Of a DNA stretch of 64,000 nt, positions 57,440-64,000 are shown in pieces. Positions within the stretch are counted from its first letter, which is position 1; every line of letters starts with the position of its first letter. The translations under genes were made by a program, and so were the position numbers. Origin of the DNA: Inquilinus sp042743185 (GTDB lineage Bacteria; Pseudomonadota; Alphaproteobacteria; DSM-16000; Inquilinaceae); the NCBI RefSeq assembly GCF_042743185.1, contig NZ_JBHYMS010000022.1:1-64000 (forward strand), in the 5' to 3' direction. The notes below the pieces were generated by a model. The model was not told the origin of the DNA, ran no database searches, and saw only the letters and a list, made by a program, of their open reading frames with translations.

Positions 57440-58482
57440 GCAGGAAGGCACGGATCGCCGTGGTCGGCGCCGGCTGGTGGGCGGCGCAGAACCACATCCC
57501 GGTGCTGCAGCGGAATCCCGATTGCGAGCTGGTCGGGGTGAACCGGCTGGGCACGGCGGATCTGGCGGCGCTGCAGCAGCGCTTTGCCATCCCGGAGGGT
57601 TCCGAGGATGCCCTCGAGCTTCTGGATCGGGTGAGGCCGGACGGGGTGGTGGTGGCCTCGCCGCATGTGCTGCACCACGAGCACGCCGCCGCGGCGCTCG
57701 ACCGCGGCTGCCATGTGCTGGTGGAGAAGCCGCTGGCGACCCGCGCCGAGGACGCCCGGGATCTGGTCGCCCGGGCCCGCCGCACCGGCCGCGCCATCCT
57801 GGTGCCCTATGGCTGGAACTTCAGCCGCTGGGCGCGCGAGGCCCGGCGGCTGGTCGGGGCAGGGCAGATCGGCAGGGTCGAGCATGTCGTGCTGCAGATG
57901 GGCTCGGCGTTGGAGGACCTGTTCGCCGGCCAGCCGATGGCCGAGACCCATGGCCACATGTTCCGGCCGCCGCCGTCGACCTGGGCCGACCCGAAGCGCG
58001 CCGGCGGCTATGGCTGGGGCCAGCTGGTGCATGCGCTGGGCCTCTTGTTCCGCATCGCCGATCTGGCGCCGCGCGAGGTCTTCGCCATGACCGGGGCCTC
58101 GCCGGCCGGCGTCGACTATTACGACGCCGCCACGGTGCGGTTCGAGGGCGGCGCCACCGCCGCTTTGTCCGGCGCCTCCACCGTGCCGAAGCATCGCGGG
58201 CCGCATATCGACCTCAGGATCTACGGCTCCGAAGGCCTGCTGCTGCTCGACATCGAGCGCGAGCGGCTGGAGGTGCGGCGCCGCGACGGCCGCGACACCA
58301 CCGTGCCGATGGCGCTGGGTGAGGGCGACTACGGCTGCGAACGGCCGGTCGATGTCTTCGTCGACCTCTGCCTCGGCCGCGATGTCGAGAACGACGCGCC
58401 GGGCGAGGTCGGCATGCGCGCGGTCGAGGTGCTCGATGCCATGTACCGCTCCGCCACCAGCGGCCACGTCGAGAGGGTGTGA
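57436..58482 (+). CDS. Gfo/Idh/MocA-family oxidoreductase
   Basis: 348 residues. Rossmann motif AVVGAGWWAAQNHIPVLQRN, then HVLVEKPLATRAEDARDLV (E-K-P) and a C-terminal domain with GGYGWGQLVHALGLLFRIADL. The usual catalytic D-x-x-x-H is not obvious; the QLVHALG stretch takes its place. A dehydrogenase for a deoxy-hexose or its lactone is plausible in this operon, but the substrate is unknown. It overlaps the regulator gene by four bases. Confidence 0.85.
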   Translation: MSRKARIAVVGAGWWAAQNHIPVLQRNPDCELVGVNRLGTADLAALQQRFAIPEGSEDALELLDRVRPDGVVVASPHVLHHEHAAAALDRGCHVLVEKPLATRAEDARDLVARARRTGRAILVPYGWNFSRWAREARRLVGAGQIGRVEHVVLQMGSALEDLFAGQPMAETHGHMFRPPPSTWADPKRAGGYGWGQLVHALGLLFRIADLAPREVFAMTGASPAGVDYYDAATVRFEGGATAALSGASTVPKHRGPHIDLRIYGSEGLLLLDIERERLEVRRRDGRDTTVPMALGEGDYGCERPVDVFVDLCLGRDVENDAPGEVGMRAVEVLDAMYRSATSGHVERV

Positions 58483-58484
58483 CC

Positions 58485-59297
58485 ATGCAGCTTTCGCTCA
58501 CCTCCTGGTCCCTGCGCGCCTGCTCGCTGCAGGAGGCGGCCGGCATCGCCCGGGCGCTCGGCATCGGTGCGCTCGACCTCGGCTATTTCTACGGCCCGGC
58601 CCTCGACAAGGCGGCGCTGCTGGCCGATCCGGACGGGATGGCGGAGACGGTGCGGGCGCTCGGCATCCATGTGCCGAGCTTCTACCACCTGTTCGGCGAC
58701 AGCCTGTCCGACCGCAACCTGGCCGACCCGCGCCACCGCGACCGCAACATCGCGGATTTTCGCAAGGCGGTGCAGTTCTGCGCACGGGCCGGGATCGACA
58801 CCATCTTCATCCTGCCCGGCGTGTGCAACCCGGGGCAGGGGCGGGCGCAGGCGCTGGCGGAATCGGCCCGCTCGCTCAACGCCCTGGTGCCGATCGCGCA
58901 TGACGCGGGGGTGGTGCCGACGATCGAGCCGCATGTCCACTCCTTCCTCGAAACCCCGGCCCTGGTCGAGGAACTGCTGGGCCGGGTCCAGGGGCTGAGG
59001 CTGACGCTCGACTACGCCCATTTCGTCTGCCTCGGCTACCGGCAGGAGGAGATCGACCCGCTGGCCGGCCACGCCGCGCATGTCCATCTGCGCCAGGCCC
59101 GGCCCGGGGCGCTGCAGGCCAAGGGCTACGAGGGCACGATCAACATCGAGGCCCAGCTGGCCACCCTGCGCGATGCCGGCTTCAAGGGACATCTCGCGCT
59201 CGAATACGTGCATCAGGACTACATGGCGACGCTCTACGACGACGTGCTGACCGAGACGATCCGGATGCGCGACCAGGTGCGGGGGTGGCTGGCATGA
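58485..59297 (+). CDS. Sugar phosphate isomerase/epimerase-like TIM barrel
   Basis: 270 residues, AP-endonuclase 2 fold: MQLSLTSWSLRACSLQEAAGIARALGIGALDLG. Metal/substrate residues in VPTIEPHVHSFLE, RLTLDYAHFVCLG, AAHVHLRQARPGALQ and LALEYVHQDY. Substrate unknown; ketose or keto-acid isomerisation would suit the rhamnose-type operon. A GTG six bases upstream (58479) is an alternative start. The stop overlaps the acetoacetate decarboxylase-family gene. Confidence 0.85.
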   Translation: MQLSLTSWSLRACSLQEAAGIARALGIGALDLGYFYGPALDKAALLADPDGMAETVRALGIHVPSFYHLFGDSLSDRNLADPRHRDRNIADFRKAVQFCARAGIDTIFILPGVCNPGQGRAQALAESARSLNALVPIAHDAGVVPTIEPHVHSFLETPALVEELLGRVQGLRLTLDYAHFVCLGYRQEEIDPLAGHAAHVHLRQARPGALQAKGYEGTINIEAQLATLRDAGFKGHLALEYVHQDYMATLYDDVLTETIRMRDQVRGWLA

Positions 59298-60058
59298 CCG
59301 GGCGCCGGCTGACGGTCGAGGAGATCCTGCAAAGCGGCTTCTCGACCCCCTGGGACGCGCCGATGGTGCCGCCCTTTCCGTTCAGCTTCCGCGACGTCGA
59401 GGTGCTGACGCTGACCTGGCGCACCGACCCGGAGGCGGTCGAGCGGCTGCTGCCGCCGCCGCTGGAACCGACCAGCGACGTGGTGCTGGCGCATATCTAC
59501 CGGATGAACGACACCGACTGGCTCGGCCCCTATGGCGAGTCCAACATCATGGTCGGCTGCCGGCTGCCCGGGACCGGCGAGGCCGGGTCCTACTCGCCCT
59601 ATCTGTTCCTGTCCTCCGACATCGGCGTCGCCCATGGCCGCGAGGTGCACGGCCAGCCGAAGAAATCCGGCATCCCGACCCTGGAGGCGCGCGGCGACGC
59701 CTGGGTCGGCACCGTCGCCCGCAACGGCATCGACGTGATCACCGGCACGCTGGCCTACAAGCAGCGGCGCGACCGGATCGAAAGCCTGGCCGCGCATTTC
59801 GACTTCGCCACCAACATCAACCTCAAGGCGATCGACCATATCGACGGCCGGCCGGCGATCCGCCAGCTCACCGCCCGCCGCCTGGCCGAGGTGGCGGTGC
59901 ATGAATGCTGGAGCGGCCCCTGCACGGTCGAGCTGCGGCCCAACATCCAGGCGCCGGTCTACCGGTTGCCGGTCAGGGAGATGCTCGACGGCTTCTACTG
60001 GCGTGCCGATTTCACCTTGGCGCCCGGCCGCATCCTGCACGACTACCTCGCCGCCTGA
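59294..60058 (+). CDS. Acetoacetate decarboxylase-family protein
   Basis: 254 residues. The family's Schiff-base lysine motif is present as REVHGQPKKSGIPTLE (Lys near residue 122), with VVLAHIYRMNDTDWLGPYGESNIMV before it and ELRPNIQAPVYRLPVREMLDGFYWRADFTL at the end. Classical members decarboxylate acetoacetate, but many relatives catalyse aldol, dehydration or hydrolysis steps through the same lysine. Placement in a deoxy-sugar operon, coupled to an isomerase (ATGA) and followed by rhamnose mutarotase, suggests action on a keto-deoxy sugar acid or lactone; inferred. Confidence 0.85.
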   Translation: MTGRRLTVEEILQSGFSTPWDAPMVPPFPFSFRDVEVLTLTWRTDPEAVERLLPPPLEPTSDVVLAHIYRMNDTDWLGPYGESNIMVGCRLPGTGEAGSYSPYLFLSSDIGVAHGREVHGQPKKSGIPTLEARGDAWVGTVARNGIDVITGTLAYKQRRDRIESLAAHFDFATNINLKAIDHIDGRPAIRQLTARRLAEVAVHECWSGPCTVELRPNIQAPVYRLPVREMLDGFYWRADFTLAPGRILHDYLAA

Positions 60059-60073
60059 CGACGGAGACAGCGA

Positions 60074-60388
60074 ATGACGCAGCACGCCTGGATCCTGGAG
60101 ATCCGCCCCGGCTATGAGGAGGAGTACAAGCGCCGCCACGACGAGATCTGGCCGGAGATGGTGGCTGCGCTGCAGGCGGCCGGGATCCGCAACTACTCGA
60201 TCTTCAAGCACGGCCTGACCCTGTTCGGCCATTTCGAGACCGACGACCTCGACCGCACCATCGCCGCCCTGCGGGACGACCCGGTGAACAGGCGCTGGGG
60301 CGAATACATGGCGCCGATCATGAAGGTCGAGATCGACAGCCGCACCGGCTTCCCCTTCCTGCTGCCGCTGCAGTGGCACATGGACTGA
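60074..60388 (+). CDS. rhaM: L-rhamnose mutarotase
   Basis: 104 residues, the exact family length. It interconverts alpha and beta anomers of L-rhamnose. Blocks: AWILEIRPGYEEEYKRRHDEIWPEM, GIRNYSIFKHGLTLFGHFE and RWGEYMAPIMKVEIDSRTGFP. The H in RRHDEIW and the Y/W residues lining the pocket are present. Last gene of the operon; it gives the strongest clue that the island handles L-rhamnose or a similar 6-deoxy sugar. Confidence 0.92.
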   Translation: MTQHAWILEIRPGYEEEYKRRHDEIWPEMVAALQAAGIRNYSIFKHGLTLFGHFETDDLDRTIAALRDDPVNRRWGEYMAPIMKVEIDSRTGFPFLLPLQWHMD

Positions 60389-60401
60389 GGTTCGCCTCGA
60401 C

Positions 60402-60432
60402 GAAAAAACCCGCCCCCGTTTGCAGGGGACGG
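60402..60432 (-). terminator. Rho-independent terminator of the PstS-like gene
   Basis: On the minus strand CCCGTCCCC pairs with GGGGGCGGG (60408-60416 with 60424-60432), followed by TTTTTT (60402-60407). It lies 51 bases after that gene's stop and 14 bases after rhaM, so it may serve both directions. Confidence 0.85.
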
Positions 60433-60483
60433 GCCGGGAAGACCGGGGCCGGACCGAAGTCCAGCCCCGCAGGATCAGGTGTA

Positions 60484-61977
60484 TTACGTGCCGGACGCGA
60501 TGGTGCAGGTGCCGGAGATCGGACCGGTCCGCATGCCGCGAGAGGCGTTGTTGATCCAGTTCCAGACCGCGTCGCTCTGCGTCTGGGTGAGCGCGACGAA
60601 GCCGTTATCCTCCGCGAGCTCGTCGGCCTCGGCGCGGGTGATCGTCGCGTGATGGCCGGTGATCCAGGAGACGAACTCCTTGATCACAGCGGTCTCGTTC
60701 GCCGGGAAGTAGCAGGTGTAGAAGTCGAGCATGGTGAAGCCGACCATCGGGTAGGCGGACGTGCCCGTCGGATTACGCAGCGCCGCGCTGTCGAGCGCAG
60801 TGCTCCAGGCGGAAGCGGTCTGGCCGGCAACGGTGGCGGGCGGCGCCGTGAAGCTCACGATGCCGGCCCGGGTGTTGGTGATCGACGGCTGGGCCCCCGT
60901 GTGAGTGGCAGAGGCGAACCTGGCCTGATTCTGCAGGACGGCCACCTGCGGGTTCGCGACGGCGGCATGCGTCACCGGGTCTTCCAGCGGCACCGGATTC
61001 GCGATCATGAGGGTGAAGTCCGGGCTGACGTAGCCGATGGCGCCGACCGTCTGGGAGACGACGCGGGCGACACCCTCGCTGCCAGCGGCCGAGACGAAGG
61101 TGCCCGTGGTCGGCCAGGTCACGGTGGTGGCGGCGCCGCCGGTCCAGTCGGCGAGGTTGCCGGCAGCAGTGCCGGTGTGGTTGTTGTTGCTGGAGGCACC
61201 GTCGAACCCGCCGTTGCAGACCTGCTCCAGATGGCGCGAGAGCAGGAAGGTCGTGCCGCTGCTGTCGGAACGGCGAACGACCGTGATCGGCCGGTTGGCG
61301 TGGTACTGCACGCCGTTGTTGTCCTGGGTCAGGACCGGGTCGTTCCAGTTGGTGATGGTGCCGGTGAAGATGCCGCAATAGGCCTTGCGCGACAGATAGA
61401 CGCCGGAGGCGCCGCCGGCCGGATCCGCCCGGCTGATGGTGAGGCCGGTGGTGTTGACCGGGATCGTGACCGGGGTGCCGACGCTCGGGACCTGGATGGC
61501 CGGGCCGCGGGCGGCCAGCGCGCCGGTCGTGGTGTTGGCGTAACCGCCGGTCCCGGTGCCGAGATTCGCGGCGGTCAGCGTCCCGTCACTGCCCGAGAAA
61601 TCCCAGAAGTTGGGGCCCGTGCCGTAGCCGGTGGTGCCCTCGGCGTAGGGGATGCTGGCGGTCTCGTACGGCGTGCTGCTCGGCGTGGCGGTCACCGAGG
61701 TCTGGCCGATCAGAGCGTTGACGCCGGCGCCGCTGCCCACCGGGGCGTAGGCGATGACATCCGCGCCGTCGGCCGGATAGCCCTTGGCCGCGGTGCAGGT
61801 CGCGGGGCGCGGGCCCACCAGCGGGGCGTAGAAGCAGTCGAACCACTGGCGGTAGAGCTGGAACGGCAGGGTCGCGCCGCCGGAGTAGATGGTCTCGGCC
61901 GAGGCCGGGGCGGCGGCAAGGAACATGCCGCCCGCGACGAGCGCGAGCAGGCTGCAAGACTTCAGACGGATAGACAA
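60484..61977 (-). CDS. PstS-like secreted substrate-binding protein, TTG start
   Basis: 497 residues, longer than classic PstS (about 330-350). Signal peptide cleaved near LAAAPASAE. Family features: YSGGATLPFQLYRQWFD, VIAYAPVGSGAGVNAL (phosphate-loop-like), CGIFTGTITNWNDP, VVRRSDSSGTTFLLSRHLE and AVGAIGYVSPDF-type text. It probably binds phosphate or another oxyanion in the periplasm or outside. The start is TTG at 61977 behind a strong AAGGAGA, with no ATG nearer. No pst transporter genes lie around it, so it may be a stand-alone DING/PstS-like protein. Confidence 0.82.
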   Translation of the reverse strand: MSIRLKSCSLLALVAGGMFLAAAPASAETIYSGGATLPFQLYRQWFDCFYAPLVGPRPATCTAAKGYPADGADVIAYAPVGSGAGVNALIGQTSVTATPSSTPYETASIPYAEGTTGYGTGPNFWDFSGSDGTLTAANLGTGTGGYANTTTGALAARGPAIQVPSVGTPVTIPVNTTGLTISRADPAGGASGVYLSRKAYCGIFTGTITNWNDPVLTQDNNGVQYHANRPITVVRRSDSSGTTFLLSRHLEQVCNGGFDGASSNNNHTGTAAGNLADWTGGAATTVTWPTTGTFVSAAGSEGVARVVSQTVGAIGYVSPDFTLMIANPVPLEDPVTHAAVANPQVAVLQNQARFASATHTGAQPSITNTRAGIVSFTAPPATVAGQTASAWSTALDSAALRNPTGTSAYPMVGFTMLDFYTCYFPANETAVIKEFVSWITGHHATITRAEADELAEDNGFVALTQTQSDAVWNWINNASRGMRTGPISGTCTIASGT

Positions 61978-62255
61978 GAGTCGTCTCCTTCCTGACGTGT
62001 GGACGAGTCAAGGCTATGGCCGCCGGAACGGCGGTCACGCCGAAGGGAAAGGGACGAAGCCCGGCTCAGACCCATCCCCCTTCCGATTTCTTCCGTTCTG
62101 GAAGATCAAAGGTGGGTTATGACCAAAAAGGCTTTCTCCCCTCTTCCGAAGAGATAATCGCAGATGTTTCTGATGAATCGATTATTGATTCATTTAATAT
62201 TCGTGAACTTCAATATTGAAACAATTTGGGATAAATATTGAATCTGTACATAAAT
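61978..62255. other. AT-rich intergenic region
   Basis: No convincing gene. From about 62140 to 62255 the sequence is very AT-rich compared with the rest of the window (ATAATCG, ATTATTGATTCATTTAATATT). It should contain the promoter of the PstS-like gene. The only short open frame (62016-62219) lacks a family match. Confidence 0.4.
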
Positions 62256-62303
62256 TAAAACTTGTCGAGACGGGGCATGGATATTCGCGCTCCCGTCTCG
62301 ACA
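62256..62303 (-). terminator. Terminator of the RTX gene
   Basis: Perfect 12-bp stem TGTCGAGACGGG (62263-62274) / CCCGTCTCGACA (62292-62303) with a 17-base loop, followed on the minus strand by AGTTTTAATTT. It lies 37 bases after the RTX gene stop. Confidence 0.8.
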
Positions 62304-62339
62304 GAACTGAAGGTCTTTATCAGAAGAACTGAGATCTCG

Positions 62340-63200
62340 TTAGAGAACGAAGTCGCCGGCGACCAGGGTCAGCGACTCGATCCCGTGCACCTCGATCACG
62401 AAATCCGCAGTGCGGTCGCCGTTCACATCCGCCTGGACCAGCACCGTCGCGGCATCGACCTGTTCGGCCCGCAACTGCCCGGCATGGCCCGAGAAGGCGT
62501 CGGCGCCGATGAAGGCGAAGGTCTGGTTGCCGCCCTTCGTGGTGTTGGCGTCGATGCACGACAGGTCGATGAGGTCGTGGTCCGCCGAGGTGAAGTCGGT
62601 CACGACGTCGGGCAGGGCCGGCGCGCTCTCCGAGGTGCTGGTGAAGGCGAAGACGTCCGCGCCGGCGCCGCCGGTGATGGTGTCGAACCCGGCGCCGCCG
62701 CTGAGGACGTCGTCGCCGTCGCCCCCGTCGATCTGGTCGTCATCGTTGCCCGCGGCGATCATGTCGTTGCCGTCCTCGCCGAGCAGCAAATCGGCGCCGG
62801 CGCCGCCGATCACGACATCGTTGCCGGAATTGGCGGTGATGATGTCGCCGCCATCGTTGCCGATCAGCAGGTCGTCGTTTCCGCCGGCGCTGATGAAATC
62901 GTCGCCCGCGCCGCCGTCGGCCGTGTTGGAACCGTCGCCGGTGTTGATCGTGTCGTCCCCGGCGCCGCCAAGCAGGATATCGTCACCCGCGTTGCCATAG
63001 ATCGTGTCGTTGCCGGCGTTACCCTGCACGAGATCATTGCCGTTCCCGGCAGTGATCTGATCGTCGCCGTCGCCCGCCGTCACCAAGTCGTTGCCATCCC
63101 CGGCAACGATCTCGTCATTGCCTGCGAGGCCGTTGATGAAATCGCTGCCCGTGGTGCCGGCCAGGACGTCGTCACCCGTGGTTCCAGTGATCAAGCTCAT
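62340..63200 (-). CDS. RTX calcium-binding repeat protein
   Basis: 286 residues. Residues 5-175 are about 18 glycine/aspartate-rich nonapeptide repeats of the G-G-x-G-x-D type (GNAGDDILLGGAGDDTINTGDG and similar), which form a Ca2+-loaded beta-roll. The rest (ADVFAFTSTSESAPALPDVVTDF, DLIDLSCIDAN, ADFVIEVHGIESLTLVAGDFVL) is a Peptidase_M10_C-like C-terminus with a hydrophobic end typical of type I secretion signals. There is no enzymatic domain, so it is likely a small secreted adhesin or surface protein. ATG 63198-63200. No secretion genes are visible. Confidence 0.9.
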   Translation of the reverse strand: MSLITGTTGDDVLAGTTGSDFINGLAGNDEIVAGDGNDLVTAGDGDDQITAGNGNDLVQGNAGNDTIYGNAGDDILLGGAGDDTINTGDGSNTADGGAGDDFISAGGNDDLLIGNDGGDIITANSGNDVVIGGAGADLLLGEDGNDMIAAGNDDDQIDGGDGDDVLSGGAGFDTITGGAGADVFAFTSTSESAPALPDVVTDFTSADHDLIDLSCIDANTTKGGNQTFAFIGADAFSGHAGQLRAEQVDAATVLVQADVNGDRTADFVIEVHGIESLTLVAGDFVL

Positions 63201-63454
63201 GATTTTTCCCCCGGTTGAGGTTTGGAGTGTGCCTGCCGGGACGACCCCGACGGTCTGGCGAAGCCTGATGGGTCGCCCATTCCGCCTTGTGGAAATGCCA
63301 AGCAGATGCCGAGATATTACAGAAAATCTATTGCAGTCATGAGACTCTGTTGTGAATAAATCAAGCTATCATCAGTTTTTATATTTAAAAACACAACGAA
63401 TCTCGTGAACTTGATTCGCGAGTCGCGAGATAAGCAAGAGTCAATACTGTGGCC
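63201..63454. other. AT-rich intergenic region upstream of the RTX gene
   Basis: 254 bases without a gene. The part from 63340 to 63430 is strongly AT-rich (TTTTTATATTTAAAAACAC) and likely holds the RTX promoter. GCGAGTCGCGAG around 63418-63429 is a small direct repeat. The end of the GldG-like gene lies just beyond. Confidence 0.4.
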
Positions 63455-64000
63455 TTATCGCGGCATGCGAAACCTCCTTCGGAATGGTCGGATGGCCATG
63501 ATCATGAAGGTGAGGAGAAGGATTGTGGCTGGGATGGCCGCGACATTGAGCCAGATCAAGGCTCTCTCGATCGTCTCGACATCGGCGCGCAGCGCCTGCC
63601 GGACCTCGCGCAGCTCCTGCCGGGTGCCGACCACCTTGGCGCGCAGATCTTCGATCGCCTGGAGCGACGGCTCGGCGCCGCCCTCGGCGCCCTGGGCCGC
63701 AGCCATGTCGCGCTGGAACCAGGCCAGCCGCTCGGTCAGTGCCGCCTCGCTGTCCTGCAGCCGCGCCGCCGCGGCACGGCCGATCTCGGCGATCCGGGTG
63801 AAAGGCCGTGCGCCGGCGGCCCGGTTGCGCAGGGCCGACAGGTCCTGCGTCCCGGACAGCTCCTCCAGCAGCGCCAGCAGGAAGTCGCCATTGGCGGCGA
63901 AAGCCCGGGCCGGCTGCCCGGGCTGGCCGCGGGCGACCCAGAAGCGGTCGTCGAGGATGTCGGTGTCCGCGATCACCACGAGATCGAGCGCGTCGGTCTC
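63455..64000 (-). CDS. GldG-like ABC-associated protein, C-terminal part
   Basis: The frame is open to the window edge, so only about 181 C-terminal residues are seen. LVVIADTDILDDRFWV and the following loop match the end of the GldG/DUF4350-type domain found in uncharacterised ABC-2 export systems. Next come a coiled coil (LQAIEDLRAKVVGTRQELREVRQALRADVETIE) and one C-terminal membrane helix (LNVAAIPATILLLTFMIMA) with a basic tail. It is probably an envelope protein working with an ABC-2 ATPase and permease located further upstream, outside the window. Confidence 0.75.
   Translation of the reverse strand, partial: ETDALDLVVIADTDILDDRFWVARGQPGQPARAFAANGDFLLALLEELSGTQDLSALRNRAAGARPFTRIAEIGRAAAARLQDSEAALTERLAWFQRDMAAAQGAEGGAEPSLQAIEDLRAKVVGTRQELREVRQALRADVETIERALIWLNVAAIPATILLLTFMIMAIRPFRRRFRMPR

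Noticed and set aside
62016..62219. 67-codon plus-strand ORF in the AT-rich gap
   Set aside because: No Shine-Dalgarno, no family resemblance, and it overlaps the region expected to hold the promoter of the divergent PstS-like gene.
62340..63200. Regular repeats that could suggest a CRISPR array
   Set aside because: The periodicity is 27 bases in frame, encodes G-G-x-G-x-D nonapeptides and lacks unique spacers; it is an RTX coding repeat.

Overview
The window is about 70% G+C DNA from an alphaproteobacterium. A free-living or plant/soil-associated Rhodospirillales member (Inquilinus/Azospirillum-like) fits best. Supporting signs are the class I PHA synthase, the GlpX-type FBPase, the PheC-type cyclohexadienyl dehydratase, small proteins recognised from alphaproteobacteria, and a large share of sugar and sugar-acid ABC uptake operons. 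The genus is inference; no rRNA is present.

Region 1 (1-21.9 kb) is mostly chromosomal housekeeping. It holds a secreted lysozyme-like protein, an XRE-cupin regulator divergent from an aminotransferase, a less GC-rich three-gene membrane-protein cassette, argC plus a gamma-carbonic anhydrase-like protein, and a lipid A-type acyltransferase. A small ArfA-like ORF with a terminator inside its coding sequence follows. Then come a TPR protein, a DUF6065-like protein, pheC, small conserved proteins, a cold-shock protein, an APH-fold kinase with coaA, a structured RNA leader or sRNA, phaC, an OmpA-like lipoprotein, an aminotransferase with hom, glpX, recJ and tRNA-Glu(TTC).

Region 2 (22-39 kb) is accessory metabolism. 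A GntR regulator whose N-terminus is an SDR remnant lies beside a galactonate dehydratase-like enolase. Divergent from these are a MalFG-type permease pair, a binding protein and a family 2 glycosidase (no ATPase gene). A short inverted-repeat element sits between the last two. Next come a polar amino-acid uptake pair with a cysteine desulfurase-like enzyme, and a cyclase-family hydrolase with a MarR regulator. Then comes a two-gene indolepyruvate:ferredoxin oxidoreductase operon, followed by a GNAT gene.

Region 3 (39.9-49.4 kb) has two LacI regulators, a MocD-like membrane desaturase/hydroxylase, an apparent stub of a MocE-type Rieske ferredoxin, and a complete ribose/fructose-type ABC operon. 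That operon ends in an inositol-dehydrogenase-like Gfo/Idh enzyme and a TIM-barrel isomerase. Together they resemble the rhizopine (moc)/inositol gene sets.

Region 4 (49.4-60.4 kb) starts with an IS630-type transposase remnant and continues as a divergent L-rhamnose/rhamnonate-type island. On the minus strand are a frameshifted enolase-superfamily dehydratase, an SDR and L-rhamnonate dehydratase. On the plus strand are binding protein, double ATPase, permease, FadR-type regulator, Gfo/Idh enzyme, isomerase, acetoacetate decarboxylase-family enzyme and L-rhamnose mutarotase. A palindrome between the two arms is the likely operator.

Region 5 (60.4-64 kb) has a PstS-like secreted protein with a TTG start, an RTX calcium-binding repeat protein with AT-rich flanks, and the C-terminal part of a GldG-like protein that runs off the window.
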